Source of the DNA: JBGLNJ01 sp964353405
Lineage (GTDB): Bacteria; Chloroflexota; Anaerolineae; Fen-1058
DNA length: 21,601 nucleotides
Assembly (NCBI GenBank): GCA_964353405.1
Contig: CAYGWJ010000112.1
Span: 1 to 21,601 of the forward strand
Direction: 5' to 3'
This document shows positions 1-7,122 of this stretch, piece by piece (positions within the stretch are counted from its first letter, which is position 1; the number at the start of each line of letters is the position of its first letter). A program made the position numbers and the translations under genes. The notes under the pieces are model-generated. The model was not told where the DNA came from and made no database searches. It was given only the letters and a program-made list of their open reading frames with translations.

Positions 1-1
1 A

Positions 2-769
2 CGCGCCGATGATCATTCCCTCGATGACGCTATGCGGATCGCTTTCAAGCACGGTGCGGTCCATGTACGCGCCGGGGTCGCCTTCGTCGCCGTTGCAGAT
101 GAGGTATTTGGTCCCGCCGCTTGCGTCGTGAGCGATCTGCCACTTGCGCCCGGCGGAAAACCCACCGCCGCCTCGCCCGCGCAGGCCGGACCGCGATACC
201 TCGTCAATCACTTGCTGCGGCGTGCGCTCGAGCGCGTGAGCCAGCGCGCGATAGCCGCCGCGCGCCGCGTACTCTTTCAAGCTGGTCGGATCAATAAAGC
301 CGCTGTTGCGCAAAACGATTTTGAGCTGGCGCGCAAAAAAGGGCTGCTCCGAATACGCGGGCAAATCGGGCGGACGTGCAAAGCGATGAACCTGATCGTC
401 AATCAGAACTTGTTCCGTGTCAATGACGGCCCAGGCTCCAGCGCCGGAGAATGTGCCGTGCGCCAGGTCGTCCACCAATGCGCGGGCGCGCGGTCGGGTC
501 ATTTGAGTGTAGAGGAGGCGGCCTCCGCCGGGCAGGCGCACATCCACGAGCGGCTCTTGCTGGCAATAGCCAATGCAGCCGGTCGTGGCCAGAGTCGCAT
601 CCAGCCCACGTTGGCTGATGCGCTGCTTGAGCGTGTCGTAAATCGCGTCGGCCCCGGCGGCCAGCCCGCAGGTTGCCATGCCGACGGTGATTTTGAGCCG
701 GTCCGGATAAAGGCTGGCGAGACCGGCAGCGCGCAGAGTCTCCAAATCCGCAAATGAGTTGATTTTCAT
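2..769 (-). CDS. NuoF/HndC-type NADH-binding diaphorase subunit, 3' part beyond the window edge
   Basis: Partial flavin- and NAD(H)-binding subunit of a soluble NADH-linked oxidoreductase (HndC/HydB branch of NuoF). The 256 visible residues open with a thioredoxin-like 2Fe-2S domain: C34 in TCGLAAGA, then C65 and C69 in GCIGYC; one of the usual four cysteines is replaced by alanine, as in HndC-type proteins. The NuoF core follows, with GRGGGGFSAG near residue 198 and CNGDEGDPGAYMDR near 225, the FMN/NAD-binding signatures. The C-terminal 4Fe-4S motif lies outside the window. The ATG at 769 has GAGG seven bases upstream. nuoE is encoded upstream on the same strand but is separated by the inserted GxxExxY element, whose terminal repeat ends about 11 bases before this start codon. 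The enzyme it serves (hydrogenase or second formate dehydrogenase) cannot be told from what is visible. Confidence 0.9.
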   Translation of the reverse strand, partial: MKINSFADLETLRAAGLASLYPDRLKITVGMATCGLAAGADAIYDTLKQRISQRGLDATLATTGCIGYCQQEPLVDVRLPGGGRLLYTQMTRPRARALVDDLAHGTFSGAGAWAVIDTEQVLIDDQVHRFARPPDLPAYSEQPFFARQLKIVLRNSGFIDPTSLKEYAARGGYRALAHALERTPQQVIDEVSRSGLRGRGGGGFSAGRKWQIAHDASGGTKYLICNGDEGDPGAYMDRTVLESDPHSVIEGMIIGA

Positions 770-780
770 AGATGACCTCT

Positions 781-1302
781 TTTCGTCCACGAAGAACACG
801 AAGGGACACGAAGGTTTTCTCTTATTTCTCTCGTTGGATCATCGAACGTATCGCTTCCATTCGAGCCTGCCAGAGCTTCCAAAGTTGATGAGGACGCCCA
901 CTCTCATACCAGTGGCTTTCAGGTAGTTGAGGATCTGTGATTCTTCCTTGCCGGATAGTCGGTCGAGGGCTTTGATCTCAACAATGATTTGGCCGTAACA
1001 GACCAGGTCAGCCACATACTCTTTCTTGAGCCGACGCTTCTTATAAAAGATGACCAGGGGTTTTTGCGCTTCAAAAGGCAGCTCGCGACTCTCCAGCTCG
1101 ATTTCCAGCGCTTCTTGATAAACCGCTTCCAAGAATCCGGGGCCGAGTTCCTTATGAACCTCGATAGCCGCGCCGACGATAGCAAATACCTCGTCCTTCA
1201 AGATTAACTCTGTCATGTTGTCCGGTCCTTTTTCTCCGCGTAGAGCACGAAGAAACACGAAGGTAAAACCTTAGTGTCCCTTCGTGTCCTTCGTGGATGA
1301 AA
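781..1302. mobile_element. 522-bp GxxExxY cassette with 38-bp terminal inverted repeats
   Basis: The left end (781-818) and right end (1265-1302) are inverted copies of a 38-base sequence with three mismatches. Each is built from short CACGAAGG-like units. The right end is followed inward by a further CACGAAG stretch (1240-1262), so it can also fold as an imperfect hairpin. Only one gene, a GxxExxY protein, lies between. The element starts one base beyond the nuoE stop codon and ends just before the ribosome-binding site of nuoF, splitting two genes that normally adjoin. I see no clear target-site duplication. GxxExxY genes are often multicopy in environmental genomes; that this unit moves as a cassette is my inference. 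Confidence 0.65.
839..1216 (-). CDS. GxxExxY family protein (PD-(D/E)XK nuclease-like)
   Basis: A 125-residue protein with the family signature GFLEAVY at residues 27-33, and a probable PD-(D/E)XK nuclease core: D70 in YVADLV, E80-I-K82 in VEIKAL, and a following helix with Q94 and Y98. The biological role of the family is not established; nuclease activity is inferred from fold and motifs. The ATG at 1216 is chosen because the family's MTELILKDEV-type N-terminus begins there and an AAAGGA ribosome-binding site lies upstream. A longer reading from a GTG at 1258 would only translate the terminal repeat. It is the sole gene of the element bounded by inverted repeats and sits between nuoE and nuoF in the same orientation, so the operon could still be read through it. 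Confidence 0.88.
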   Translation of the reverse strand: MTELILKDEVFAIVGAAIEVHKELGPGFLEAVYQEALEIELESRELPFEAQKPLVIFYKKRRLKKEYVADLVCYGQIIVEIKALDRLSGKEESQILNYLKATGMRVGVLINFGSSGRLEWKRYVR

Positions 1303-1303
1303 G

Positions 1304-1741
1304 CTATTCGTACTGTGCGAGGATTGTGCCCAAGGCTGCGGGCGTGATCCGACCGTGCGTGTCCTTGTCCACGCGGACGACGGGGGCCAGGCCGCACGAG
1401 CCGACGCAGCGCACGCGCTTGAGTGTAAAGGCCAGGTCGGCAGTCGTCTCGTCAAGCTGGATGCCAAGCTCGGTTTGCAGCTCGGCCATGAGTGCTGCCG
1501 CGCCTTTGACGTAGCAAGCCGTGCCTTCGCACACCTGAATCTTGTGTCTCCCACATGGCTTGAAGGTGAACGCGGCGTAGAACGTCGCAGCGCTAAACAT
1601 CTGGCTGAGCGGCACACCGAGTTCGCCGGCGGCCTTGCGCACCTCGTCTTCCGGCAAATAGCCAAAGCGCGCGCCGATGTCATGCAGCGTGGTCAACACG
1701 GCTCCGGCTTCAGGCTGGCGATAATGTTGAGATGGAAGCAT
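1304..1741 (-). CDS. NuoE-like 2Fe-2S subunit of NADH-linked oxidoreductase
   Basis: A 145-residue thioredoxin-fold electron-transfer subunit (24-kDa/HndA family). It has the N-terminal helical segment with LGVPLSQMFSAATFYAAF, and cysteines C71 and C76 (CEGTAC) plus C112 and C116 (CVGSC) that bind one 2Fe-2S cluster. It should pass electrons to or from the NuoF-type partner at 2-769. The start is the ATG at 1741 with a perfect GGAGG five bases upstream; an upstream in-frame GTG lies within that ribosome-binding site and is unlikely to be used. The TAG stop is one base from the inverted repeat of the GxxExxY element. It lies 166 bases downstream of the formamidase gene on the same strand. Confidence 0.93.
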   Translation of the reverse strand: MLPSQHYRQPEAGAVLTTLHDIGARFGYLPEDEVRKAAGELGVPLSQMFSAATFYAAFTFKPCGRHKIQVCEGTACYVKGAAALMAELQTELGIQLDETTADLAFTLKRVRCVGSCGLAPVVRVDKDTHGRITPAALGTILAQYE

Positions 1742-1788
1742 GATCACCTCCGTGGATATGTCGAAACGATTGGCCCTCGACGGTCAAG

Positions 1789-1794
1789 ATTGTA
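1789..1794 (-). promoter_or_regulatory. Possible -10 box upstream of nuoE
   Basis: On the minus strand this reads TACAAT, 47 bases upstream of the nuoE start codon. No convincing -35 sequence is seen at the normal spacing, so this is a weak call. It would let nuoE-nuoF be transcribed separately from the ABC transporter and amidase genes. Confidence 0.3.
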
Positions 1795-1822
1795 CAACAA
1801 TACTGGGCCGGTGTCCATAGTA

Positions 1823-1890
1823 GCCGACCTGCGTGTCGGCCTCGGAGGGCGAACACTTCGGTTCGCCCCAACTCGCCCCAACTCGCCCCA
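1823..1890. repeat. Two hairpins and a 10-bp tandem repeat after the amidase gene
   Basis: Hairpin one has the arms GCCGAC (1823-1828) and GTCGGC (1835-1840) with a 6-base loop. Hairpin two has GGGCGAAC (1847-1854) and GTTCGCCC (1861-1868), also with a 6-base loop. It runs into a tandem repeat of ACTCGCCCCA at 1871-1880 and 1881-1890, with a diverged copy at 1861-1870. No T-run follows on the minus strand, so these are better read as small intergenic repeats than as a standard intrinsic terminator, though they could slow polymerase after the amidase gene. Confidence 0.65.
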
Positions 1891-1907
1891 ACGGGTTCGG
1901 AGGCTGT

Positions 1908-2822
1908 CTAGGCGATGGAGGACAGCCACCGTTTAGCAATTTTGCAGACCATCGTATAGGCCGGGTCGAACATGTTGCCCAGGTCGTACTCTACGCACTG
2001 CCCCAGGAGGATGCTCGCGCCGGCCGGATCCAATCCGTAATCCTCTTGCAGCCAGCGGAGCATCTCGGTCGTGGCGTGCTGCACAGCCTGGTCAAGCGGG
2101 CGGGCGTTGCCGACGGCAAAGAGGGTATCGGCGTTTTCGCCGCGTGGCCAGCGGATGGTTTTGCCCTTGAGCACGTGAACGGTGAACTGGACATCGAATG
2201 AAGTCTCGACGCCCGTGCCGACGATTTCGCCATCGCCTTGCACGGCGTGCCCGTCGCCGAGAAAGAAGAGTGCGCCCGTCGCAGAGACCGGGAAATAGGC
2301 CGTGACGCCCGCCATGAATCCGCGATAGTCCATGTTACCGCCATGACGCCCCGAGGTCTCGGTGGAAATCGCTTGTCCGTTTTCCGGCGCGACGCCGAAG
2401 CATCCGAGCATGGGCGCAAGCGGCAGGGTCAGGCGGCCGAGCCGGGTCTCTGGCTGGACGAGCGTCGTCGTCCCTTTGGCGCGGTCAATGCTCCATTCTG
2501 CCATCGCGCGCTCTGGCAGCTCGCGCACATAGTTTGGATCCACCACGTTGGCGGCCACCGCCGTGGATGTGTAGCCCGAATCGCGACTCGGATACAGATG
2601 GTCCAGGTGAATCGCCAGCGTGTCGCCTGGCTCGGCCGCCTCGATGTAGAACGGCCCGGTTTGTGGATTGCCTTCCGGCGCGACATGCTCATTGCGCTCA
2701 TCCCCGCCGCCCGCGTCCACCGTCGTCGTGATGACAGTGTCGCCATCGGCGATGCGCAGCACCGGCTCGTGCGGGCCGAGTGTGATGTGATAATGCGTCG
2801 GTTGGAAACGGTGAGTCGTCAT
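1908..2822 (-). CDS. Acetamidase/formamidase family amidohydrolase
   Basis: A 304-residue cytoplasmic amidase of the FmdA/AmdA family, which hydrolyses formamide or acetamide to ammonia and the carboxylate. Family signatures are TVDAGGGD near residue 34, HGGNMD at 160-165, and FFLGDGHAVQGDGEIVGTGVE at about 186-206. The length matches the roughly 300-residue bacterial branch. The ATG at 2822 is preceded by AGGAGG six bases upstream; a longer reading would overlap the ABC transporter gene. Only 13 bases separate it from that gene, so the two are probably cotranscribed. Substrate cannot be read from sequence; nearby formate dehydrogenase genes make formamide attractive, but that is inference. 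Confidence 0.9.
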   Translation of the reverse strand: MTTHRFQPTHYHITLGPHEPVLRIADGDTVITTTVDAGGGDERNEHVAPEGNPQTGPFYIEAAEPGDTLAIHLDHLYPSRDSGYTSTAVAANVVDPNYVRELPERAMAEWSIDRAKGTTTLVQPETRLGRLTLPLAPMLGCFGVAPENGQAISTETSGRHGGNMDYRGFMAGVTAYFPVSATGALFFLGDGHAVQGDGEIVGTGVETSFDVQFTVHVLKGKTIRWPRGENADTLFAVGNARPLDQAVQHATTEMLRWLQEDYGLDPAGASILLGQCVEYDLGNMFDPAYTMVCKIAKRWLSSIA

Positions 2823-2835
2823 GGGATGCCTCCTG

Positions 2836-4596
2836 TCAGTTTTGCGACGCCAATTCCAGTTGGCGTTGGTAAAGCTGGCTGTATAGCCCGCCGCGCTCCA
2901 GCAGCTCGCTATGTTTGCCCACCTCGCTGATTTTGCCATCGTGCAGCGCAATGATCTTGTCGGCGTTGCGGATGGTGCTCAGCCGGTGCGCGATGACGAG
3001 CGACGTGCGGCCCTGCATGACTTGATCCAGCGCCTGCTGGATGAGGTATTCCGCTTCGGCGTCCACCGACGATGTGGCCTCGTCGAGGATCAAGATGCGC
3101 GGGTCGGCCAGAATAGCGCGCGCCAATGCAAGCCGTTGCCGCTGGCCGCCGCTCAACCTGACCCCGCGCTCGCCGATTTCGGTGTCATAGCCTTGCGAAA
3201 GCTGCTCGATGAACTCGTGCGCGTAGGCGGCCTTGGCTGCGGCGACGAGTTCTTGTTCGGTCGCATCGGGCTTGCCATACAGCAGGTTCTCGCGCACGCT
3301 GGCGTTGAACAGGAACGTATCTTGCAGCACCACGGCGACTTGACGGCGCAGCGACTGAAGCTGCACACCGCGCAAGTCGTGGCCGTCCACGCGGACTGCG
3401 CCGTGCGTCGGATCGTAAAAGCGGCACAGCAGATTGGCGATGCTCGTCTTGCCTGCGCCGCTCGGCCCGACCAGCGCCACCACCTGCCCAGGCGCGATGC
3501 GAAAGTCAATGTCGTGCAACACCTCATCGCCGTCGCCACACTTAGCCTGGCGGGCAGTGCCAGGGTAGTTAAAGTGGACGTCCTCAAAGACCACGTCACC
3601 TTGGAGCGTGTCCAGCGCAACTGCGTCCGGCGCGTCCTGGATGTCGGGCCGGACGTCGAGCAATTCAAAGATGCGCTCGGCGGCGGCGATCGCCTGCTGG
3701 AACGTGTTGTCAATGTCGGTCAGCCGCCGGATGGGATCGTAGAACGAGGTGAGGTAAGACAGGAACGCGACGAGCGTCCCCAGTGAGAGTTGTCCGCCGA
3801 CGATCATGCGCGCGCCGAAGCCGAGCACCAGCACGCCGCCTGCGGCGGCGATGAAATAGATCAAGGGATAGAAGGCTGACCAGGCGCGAATCGCGCTCAC
3901 GCGCTCGCGATAGTACTTTTCGCTCACGCTGCGAAAGCGTTCCAGTTCCGCGTCCTCTTGCCCGAACGCCTGCACCACGCGTATTCCGGCCAGATCATCT
4001 TGCAGCCGCGTGTTAATGTCGCCCAGCCGGTCGCGCACACGGCGGTAGATGGGGCGCACGTGGCGATTGAAGCGGCGCAGGCCCAGGCCGATGATGGGCA
4101 CCGGGATCAATACGACCAGCGCCAGCCGCCAGTCAAGGATGAGCAAGACAATCGAAGCGCCCACCAGCCGGAGCAAGTCCACCGTCGTCAGGATGACGCC
4201 GTGAGTGACGAATTGTTCCAGCGCGTTGACGTCGTTCGTCACGCGCGACATCAGCTCGCCGGTCGAGGTGCGCTCAAAGAATGACAGCGACAGCCGTTGC
4301 AGGTAATCGTAGATGCGCACACGCAGGTCGAACAGGAATCGCTCGCCCAGCGTGTGACGCATGAACTGGTCGCCAAATTCCGCCAGCGACAGGAGAACGT
4401 AGACGCCGATCAGACCGATCACCAGTATACCGAGCTGCGAGAGATCACGCGTGCCAATGACCTGATCCACAATCTGCCGCTGAAAGAGTGGCGGGAGCAG
4501 GCTCAAGCCGGTGTTGACCAGGAGCAAGGTGCAGGTAAAGATGAGGGGTTTCCAGTAGGGGCCGAGGTAGCCAAAGAGACGTTTCAGTGCCTTCAA
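2836..4596 (-). CDS. ABC exporter, fused membrane and ATPase domains
   Basis: A 586-residue half-transporter of the MsbA/LmrA multidrug and lipid exporter type, working as a dimer in the cytoplasmic membrane. The transmembrane domain spans about residues 1-305 with six predicted helices. The nucleotide-binding domain has Walker A GPSGAGKT (377-384), Q-loop Q425, signature LSGGQ (481-485), Walker B ILILDE (501-506) and switch H537. A short extra loop (GTARQAKCGDGDEV, about 346-359) lies where most relatives go straight from the A-loop strand to the next strand. Translation appears to begin at a TTG (4594-4596) with AAGGA upstream. Substrate is unknown. It is the first gene of the minus-strand run towards the amidase and nuoE. 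Confidence 0.93.
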   Translation of the reverse strand: MKALKRLFGYLGPYWKPLIFTCTLLLVNTGLSLLPPLFQRQIVDQVIGTRDLSQLGILVIGLIGVYVLLSLAEFGDQFMRHTLGERFLFDLRVRIYDYLQRLSLSFFERTSTGELMSRVTNDVNALEQFVTHGVILTTVDLLRLVGASIVLLILDWRLALVVLIPVPIIGLGLRRFNRHVRPIYRRVRDRLGDINTRLQDDLAGIRVVQAFGQEDAELERFRSVSEKYYRERVSAIRAWSAFYPLIYFIAAAGGVLVLGFGARMIVGGQLSLGTLVAFLSYLTSFYDPIRRLTDIDNTFQQAIAAAERIFELLDVRPDIQDAPDAVALDTLQGDVVFEDVHFNYPGTARQAKCGDGDEVLHDIDFRIAPGQVVALVGPSGAGKTSIANLLCRFYDPTHGAVRVDGHDLRGVQLQSLRRQVAVVLQDTFLFNASVRENLLYGKPDATEQELVAAAKAAYAHEFIEQLSQGYDTEIGERGVRLSGGQRQRLALARAILADPRILILDEATSSVDAEAEYLIQQALDQVMQGRTSLVIAHRLSTIRNADKIIALHDGKISEVGKHSELLERGGLYSQLYQRQLELASQN

Positions 4597-4635
4597 TGCT
4601 GCAGCGTTCCTTTCAGTGTTGTCTGGCAGGAACGT

Positions 4636-4641
4636 ATTGTA
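4636..4641 (-). promoter_or_regulatory. Possible -10 box for the ABC exporter gene
   Basis: Minus-strand TACAAT lies 39 bases upstream of the TTG start. No good -35 match is seen. It would give divergent transcription from the helicase promoter about 60-90 bases away. Confidence 0.3.
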
Positions 4642-4698
4642 TCACAAATACGCGAGTTGCTTGCAGATGGATCACGGTTGGTCGTCGTGGTGTTGAGC

Positions 4699-4727
4699 TA
4701 GACGCGGTTGGGAAAGTGTGGTACAAT
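4699..4727 (+). promoter_or_regulatory. Sigma-70-type promoter of the DEAD-box helicase gene
   Basis: TAGACG (4699-4704, four of six matches to TTGACA), a 17-base spacer, then TACAAT (4722-4727). Transcription would start near 4734, giving a leader of about 100 nucleotides before the helicase start codon. That leader contains the terminator hairpin at 4786-4817. Confidence 0.55.
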
Positions 4728-4785
4728 GTACACATAGTTCAGGTAGTCCAATCGGATCGTTGCGCAACAACTTGTTGATCAAGCC

Positions 4786-4817
4786 TCGCCCCGGTGAAAC
4801 CACCGGGGCGATTTTTT
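4786..4817 (+). terminator. Intrinsic terminator in the helicase leader (possible attenuator)
   Basis: A perfect 11-bp stem (TCGCCCCGGTG at 4786-4796, CACCGGGGCGA at 4801-4811) with an AAAC loop, followed at once by six Ts (4812-4817). It ends four bases before the helicase ribosome-binding site AGGAAGG (4822-4828) and about 85 bases after the predicted transcription start. As it stands it would stop transcription ahead of the helicase, so it is either an attenuator or the end of a short RNA. Two smaller palindromes precede it (GTTGCGCAAC and AACAACTTGTT, 4759-4776). Confidence 0.8.
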
Positions 4818-4836
4818 GTACAGGAAGGTAAATCTC

Positions 4837-6081
4837 TTGACAGAGTTTAGTGATTTTGATTTGGCGGCGCCATTGCAGGACGCGGTGCGCCGCATGGGTT
4901 TTGAACGTCCTACACCCATCCAGGTGCAGGCGATTCCGCCGGCGCTGCAAGCGCGCGACGTGATAGGCTGCGCGCAGACGGGCACCGGCAAGACGGCGGC
5001 CTTTTTGCTGCCCAGCTTGAATGCGCTGTTCAACAGTCCCAGCGAGGTCAAAGGCTCGCGGATGCTGATTCTGGTGCCCACGCGCGAGCTGGCCTTGCAG
5101 GTGGGCGATCATGCCAGGCAGCTCGCCCGCAAGACAGCGCTCAAGGTGGCGATTGTCTATGGCGGCGTAGGGATGCGCGATCAGGAACGCGCGCTGCGAG
5201 CCGGAGTGGATGTCGTCGTCGCCACGCCCGGCCGTCTGCTCGATCACATGGGGCGCGGCCATGTGCGCTTCGATCACCTGTCCATCCTGGTGCTCGACGA
5301 GGCCGACCGCATGTTGGACATGGGCTTTTTGCCCGACATTCGGCGCGTGCTGCGCGCACTTCCATCTCAGCGGCAAACGATGCTCTTTTCCGCTACGATG
5401 CCGCCGCACATTCTGGCGCTCGCACGCGAGATTCAACGCAATCCGGTCAAGGTCGAGGTCGCCATCGCCCGCCCGCCGGAGGGGATTGATCAAAAGCTTT
5501 ACCCGGTGCCCAAGCATCTCAAGGTCAATCTGTTGTTGAATTTGATGGATCAGCACGAGCTGACGAGTGTGCTGGTCTTTACTCGCACCAAGCACGGCGC
5601 GGACAACCTGCTCAAAAAATTAAAGCAGGCGGGCGTCAAGGCAACCACGATTCACGGCAACCGAACGCAAGGCCAGCGTGTGGCGGCGCTGGAAGGTTTC
5701 CGGCGAGGTCACTATCGTGTGCTGGTGGCGACGGACATTGCCGCGCGCGGCATTGACGTGGACGGCATCTCGCACGTGCTCAACTTTGATGCGCCGGGGA
5801 CGGCGGAAGACTATGTGCATCGCATCGGTCGGACCGCGCGCGCCGAAGCGACGGGCGACGCGATCACGTTCGTCACGCCCGCCGACGAGCCGATGGTCCA
5901 CGGCATCCAGCAGTTGATCGGCAAACGATTAGAGCGCTGCACGGTGCCCGGCTTTGATTACGGCGTTGTAGCGCCCTCGTATGCGCGGCCTACGGTCAAG
6001 GAACTGCAGCAGCAGTACACCACTCCGCGTACTGTCAGCCAGCGCTGGTCGCAGATGCTTGGCGGTCGGCATCGGCGTTAG
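4837..6081 (+). CDS. DEAD-box ATP-dependent RNA helicase, RhlE-like
   Basis: A 414-residue RNA helicase that unwinds or remodels RNA with ATP, probably in ribosome assembly, RNA decay or cold response. All family motifs are visible: Q-motif with PTPIQ (26-30), motif I AQTGTGKT (46-53), Ia PTREL (81-85), TPGR (130-133), motif II DEAD (154-157), III SAT (185-187), V ATDIAARGID (298-307) and VI HRIGRTAR (328-335). There is no long basic C-terminal tail, so it is a short, core-only form. The start is the TTG at 4837, eight bases after AGGAAGG; an upstream in-frame TTG at 4816 falls within the terminator T-run. It is convergent with darT. Confidence 0.93.
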   Translation: MTEFSDFDLAAPLQDAVRRMGFERPTPIQVQAIPPALQARDVIGCAQTGTGKTAAFLLPSLNALFNSPSEVKGSRMLILVPTRELALQVGDHARQLARKTALKVAIVYGGVGMRDQERALRAGVDVVVATPGRLLDHMGRGHVRFDHLSILVLDEADRMLDMGFLPDIRRVLRALPSQRQTMLFSATMPPHILALAREIQRNPVKVEVAIARPPEGIDQKLYPVPKHLKVNLLLNLMDQHELTSVLVFTRTKHGADNLLKKLKQAGVKATTIHGNRTQGQRVAALEGFRRGHYRVLVATDIAARGIDVDGISHVLNFDAPGTAEDYVHRIGRTARAEATGDAITFVTPADEPMVHGIQQLIGKRLERCTVPGFDYGVVAPSYARPTVKELQQQYTTPRTVSQRWSQMLGGRHRR

Positions 6082-6088
6082 GACACTG

Positions 6089-6145
6089 ATCCGCACGGAT
6101 TACATGGATGAGAGAGCTACTCTTTCATCCGTGCAATCCGTTTTG
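6089..6145. repeat. Imperfect hairpin repeat between convergent genes
   Basis: Left arm about 6096-6117 (contains ACGGATTACATGGATGA) and right arm about 6120-6140 (contains TCATCCGTGCAATCCGT) pair imperfectly around a short loop and end in TTTT on the plus strand. This is a different sequence family from the CACGAAGG repeat at 781-1302. It begins eight bases after the helicase stop and ends eight bases before the darT stop, so it may serve both genes as a terminator. Confidence 0.65.
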
Positions 6146-6153
6146 AGAGGCCG

Positions 6154-7122
6154 CTAGAACGGAATTTCCTCAAAGATTAACGTGTCGGCAAAGGCTAATG
6201 CGTCATCGAGGTGGAGTGTCGCTTCTCCCCGGGCTGCGCCGGGTAGTCGCAAGCGCAATGCCGTGTTTGCCATTTGCTGTTCTGCTTGCCAGGTGCGTTG
6301 GAAGCCTTCACTACGCTCGCTGTAGGTGAAGGAAACCCGAAAAGGGCCGGGTGTTTTGGTGTTGGGGTTGAATCGAAAAATCACCGAGTCGCTGTTTACT
6401 GTAACAACTTCCTCAACGTATGTCCATTTGCGTTCAAAGAAGCCTTGTTCGCCAAGCCGGATGCGGGGGGACCATTCGTGACTTAGGTTGTCAGGGAGCA
6501 AATGGAGCAAGGTCTGACGCTCGGCTACAGAACGGCATGCTATGAACTTGAGTGCAGGAACCAATGGCAAGCTACCGGGCACCAAGACCTCGGCATTGCG
6601 CCTGAAAATAATTTCGTCGCGTTCTTCAGGGGGGAACGCGCCATTGTGGAATACTAGGTGAAAGGGGATGCTAAGAAAGAAATCATTCGTGTTATTGTGA
6701 TTAGCGCGTGAGCTTCCGATATTGCCGTCTGAGAATTCAGTTTCATTCTGGGCCAATACGGTTAATGCATCAAAGCAGAAGTAAACTGGAATAGGACAGT
6801 GAGCGCCCAGCAGGCGCTGATTCAGCGGGCGGATCCCCTCATTACGATATTGGGTGGGCGTGCGTGGACGGAAGTAAAGGCGAACATATTCCAAATGCTC
6901 TTGCCGAGTTTGCTGGATAATAGTGGGGCTAGCGTTATCCACTTCCATCAAGCCGTGGCGAATGGCTTCCATTCGGCTATAGAGATGTCCGCTATCGATG
7001 ATACGGGCCGCATTATTGACATCAGTGAAATGGTATACGTAGCGCGGCCACCAACCTAGATTCCCTAACCTGGCCGACCATGTCCTGATGTGCTGTTCGA
7101 TGTCGGTTGTCCAGGATTTCAT
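6154..7122 (-). CDS. darT: DarT-type DNA ADP-ribosyltransferase toxin (DUF4433)
   Basis: A 322-residue member of the DarT family. DarT enzymes use NAD to ADP-ribosylate thymidine in single-stranded DNA and block replication. Family features are YHFTDVNNAARIIDSG (30-45, with H31), YFRPRTPTQYRN (83-94) and the predicted catalytic glutamate E178 in RRNAEVLVPGSLP. Well-studied DarT proteins are about 200-220 residues; the extra segment here, about 215-322, is rich in predicted beta strands and unlike anything I can name. The start codon overlaps the darG stop by four bases (ATGA), so translation is probably coupled, antitoxin first. The region is clearly AT-richer than its neighbours (25 of 60 G/C at 6661-6720), consistent with transfer. 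Family assignment is firm; activity is inferred. Confidence 0.85.
   Translation of the reverse strand: MKSWTTDIEQHIRTWSARLGNLGWWPRYVYHFTDVNNAARIIDSGHLYSRMEAIRHGLMEVDNASPTIIQQTRQEHLEYVRLYFRPRTPTQYRNEGIRPLNQRLLGAHCPIPVYFCFDALTVLAQNETEFSDGNIGSSRANHNNTNDFFLSIPFHLVFHNGAFPPEERDEIIFRRNAEVLVPGSLPLVPALKFIACRSVAERQTLLHLLPDNLSHEWSPRIRLGEQGFFERKWTYVEEVVTVNSDSVIFRFNPNTKTPGPFRVSFTYSERSEGFQRTWQAEQQMANTALRLRLPGAARGEATLHLDDALAFADTLIFEEIPF

Noticed and set aside
32..757. Long plus-strand open frame opposite the NuoF gene
   Set aside because: The minus strand carries clear NuoF motifs; the plus frame has no recognisable family and is a shadow of GC-rich codon bias.
1861..1890. Start of a CRISPR array (short direct repeats)
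   Set aside because: Only three adjoining 10-base units without spacers; it is a simple tandem repeat. No CRISPR array or cas gene was seen anywhere in the window.
2238..2930. 230-codon plus-strand open frame opposite the amidase gene
   Set aside because: Amidase motifs are plain on the minus strand; the opposite frame shows no family signal.
4672..5595. 307-codon minus-strand open frame opposite the DEAD-box helicase
   Set aside because: All helicase motifs are on the plus strand; the antisense frame has no family features.
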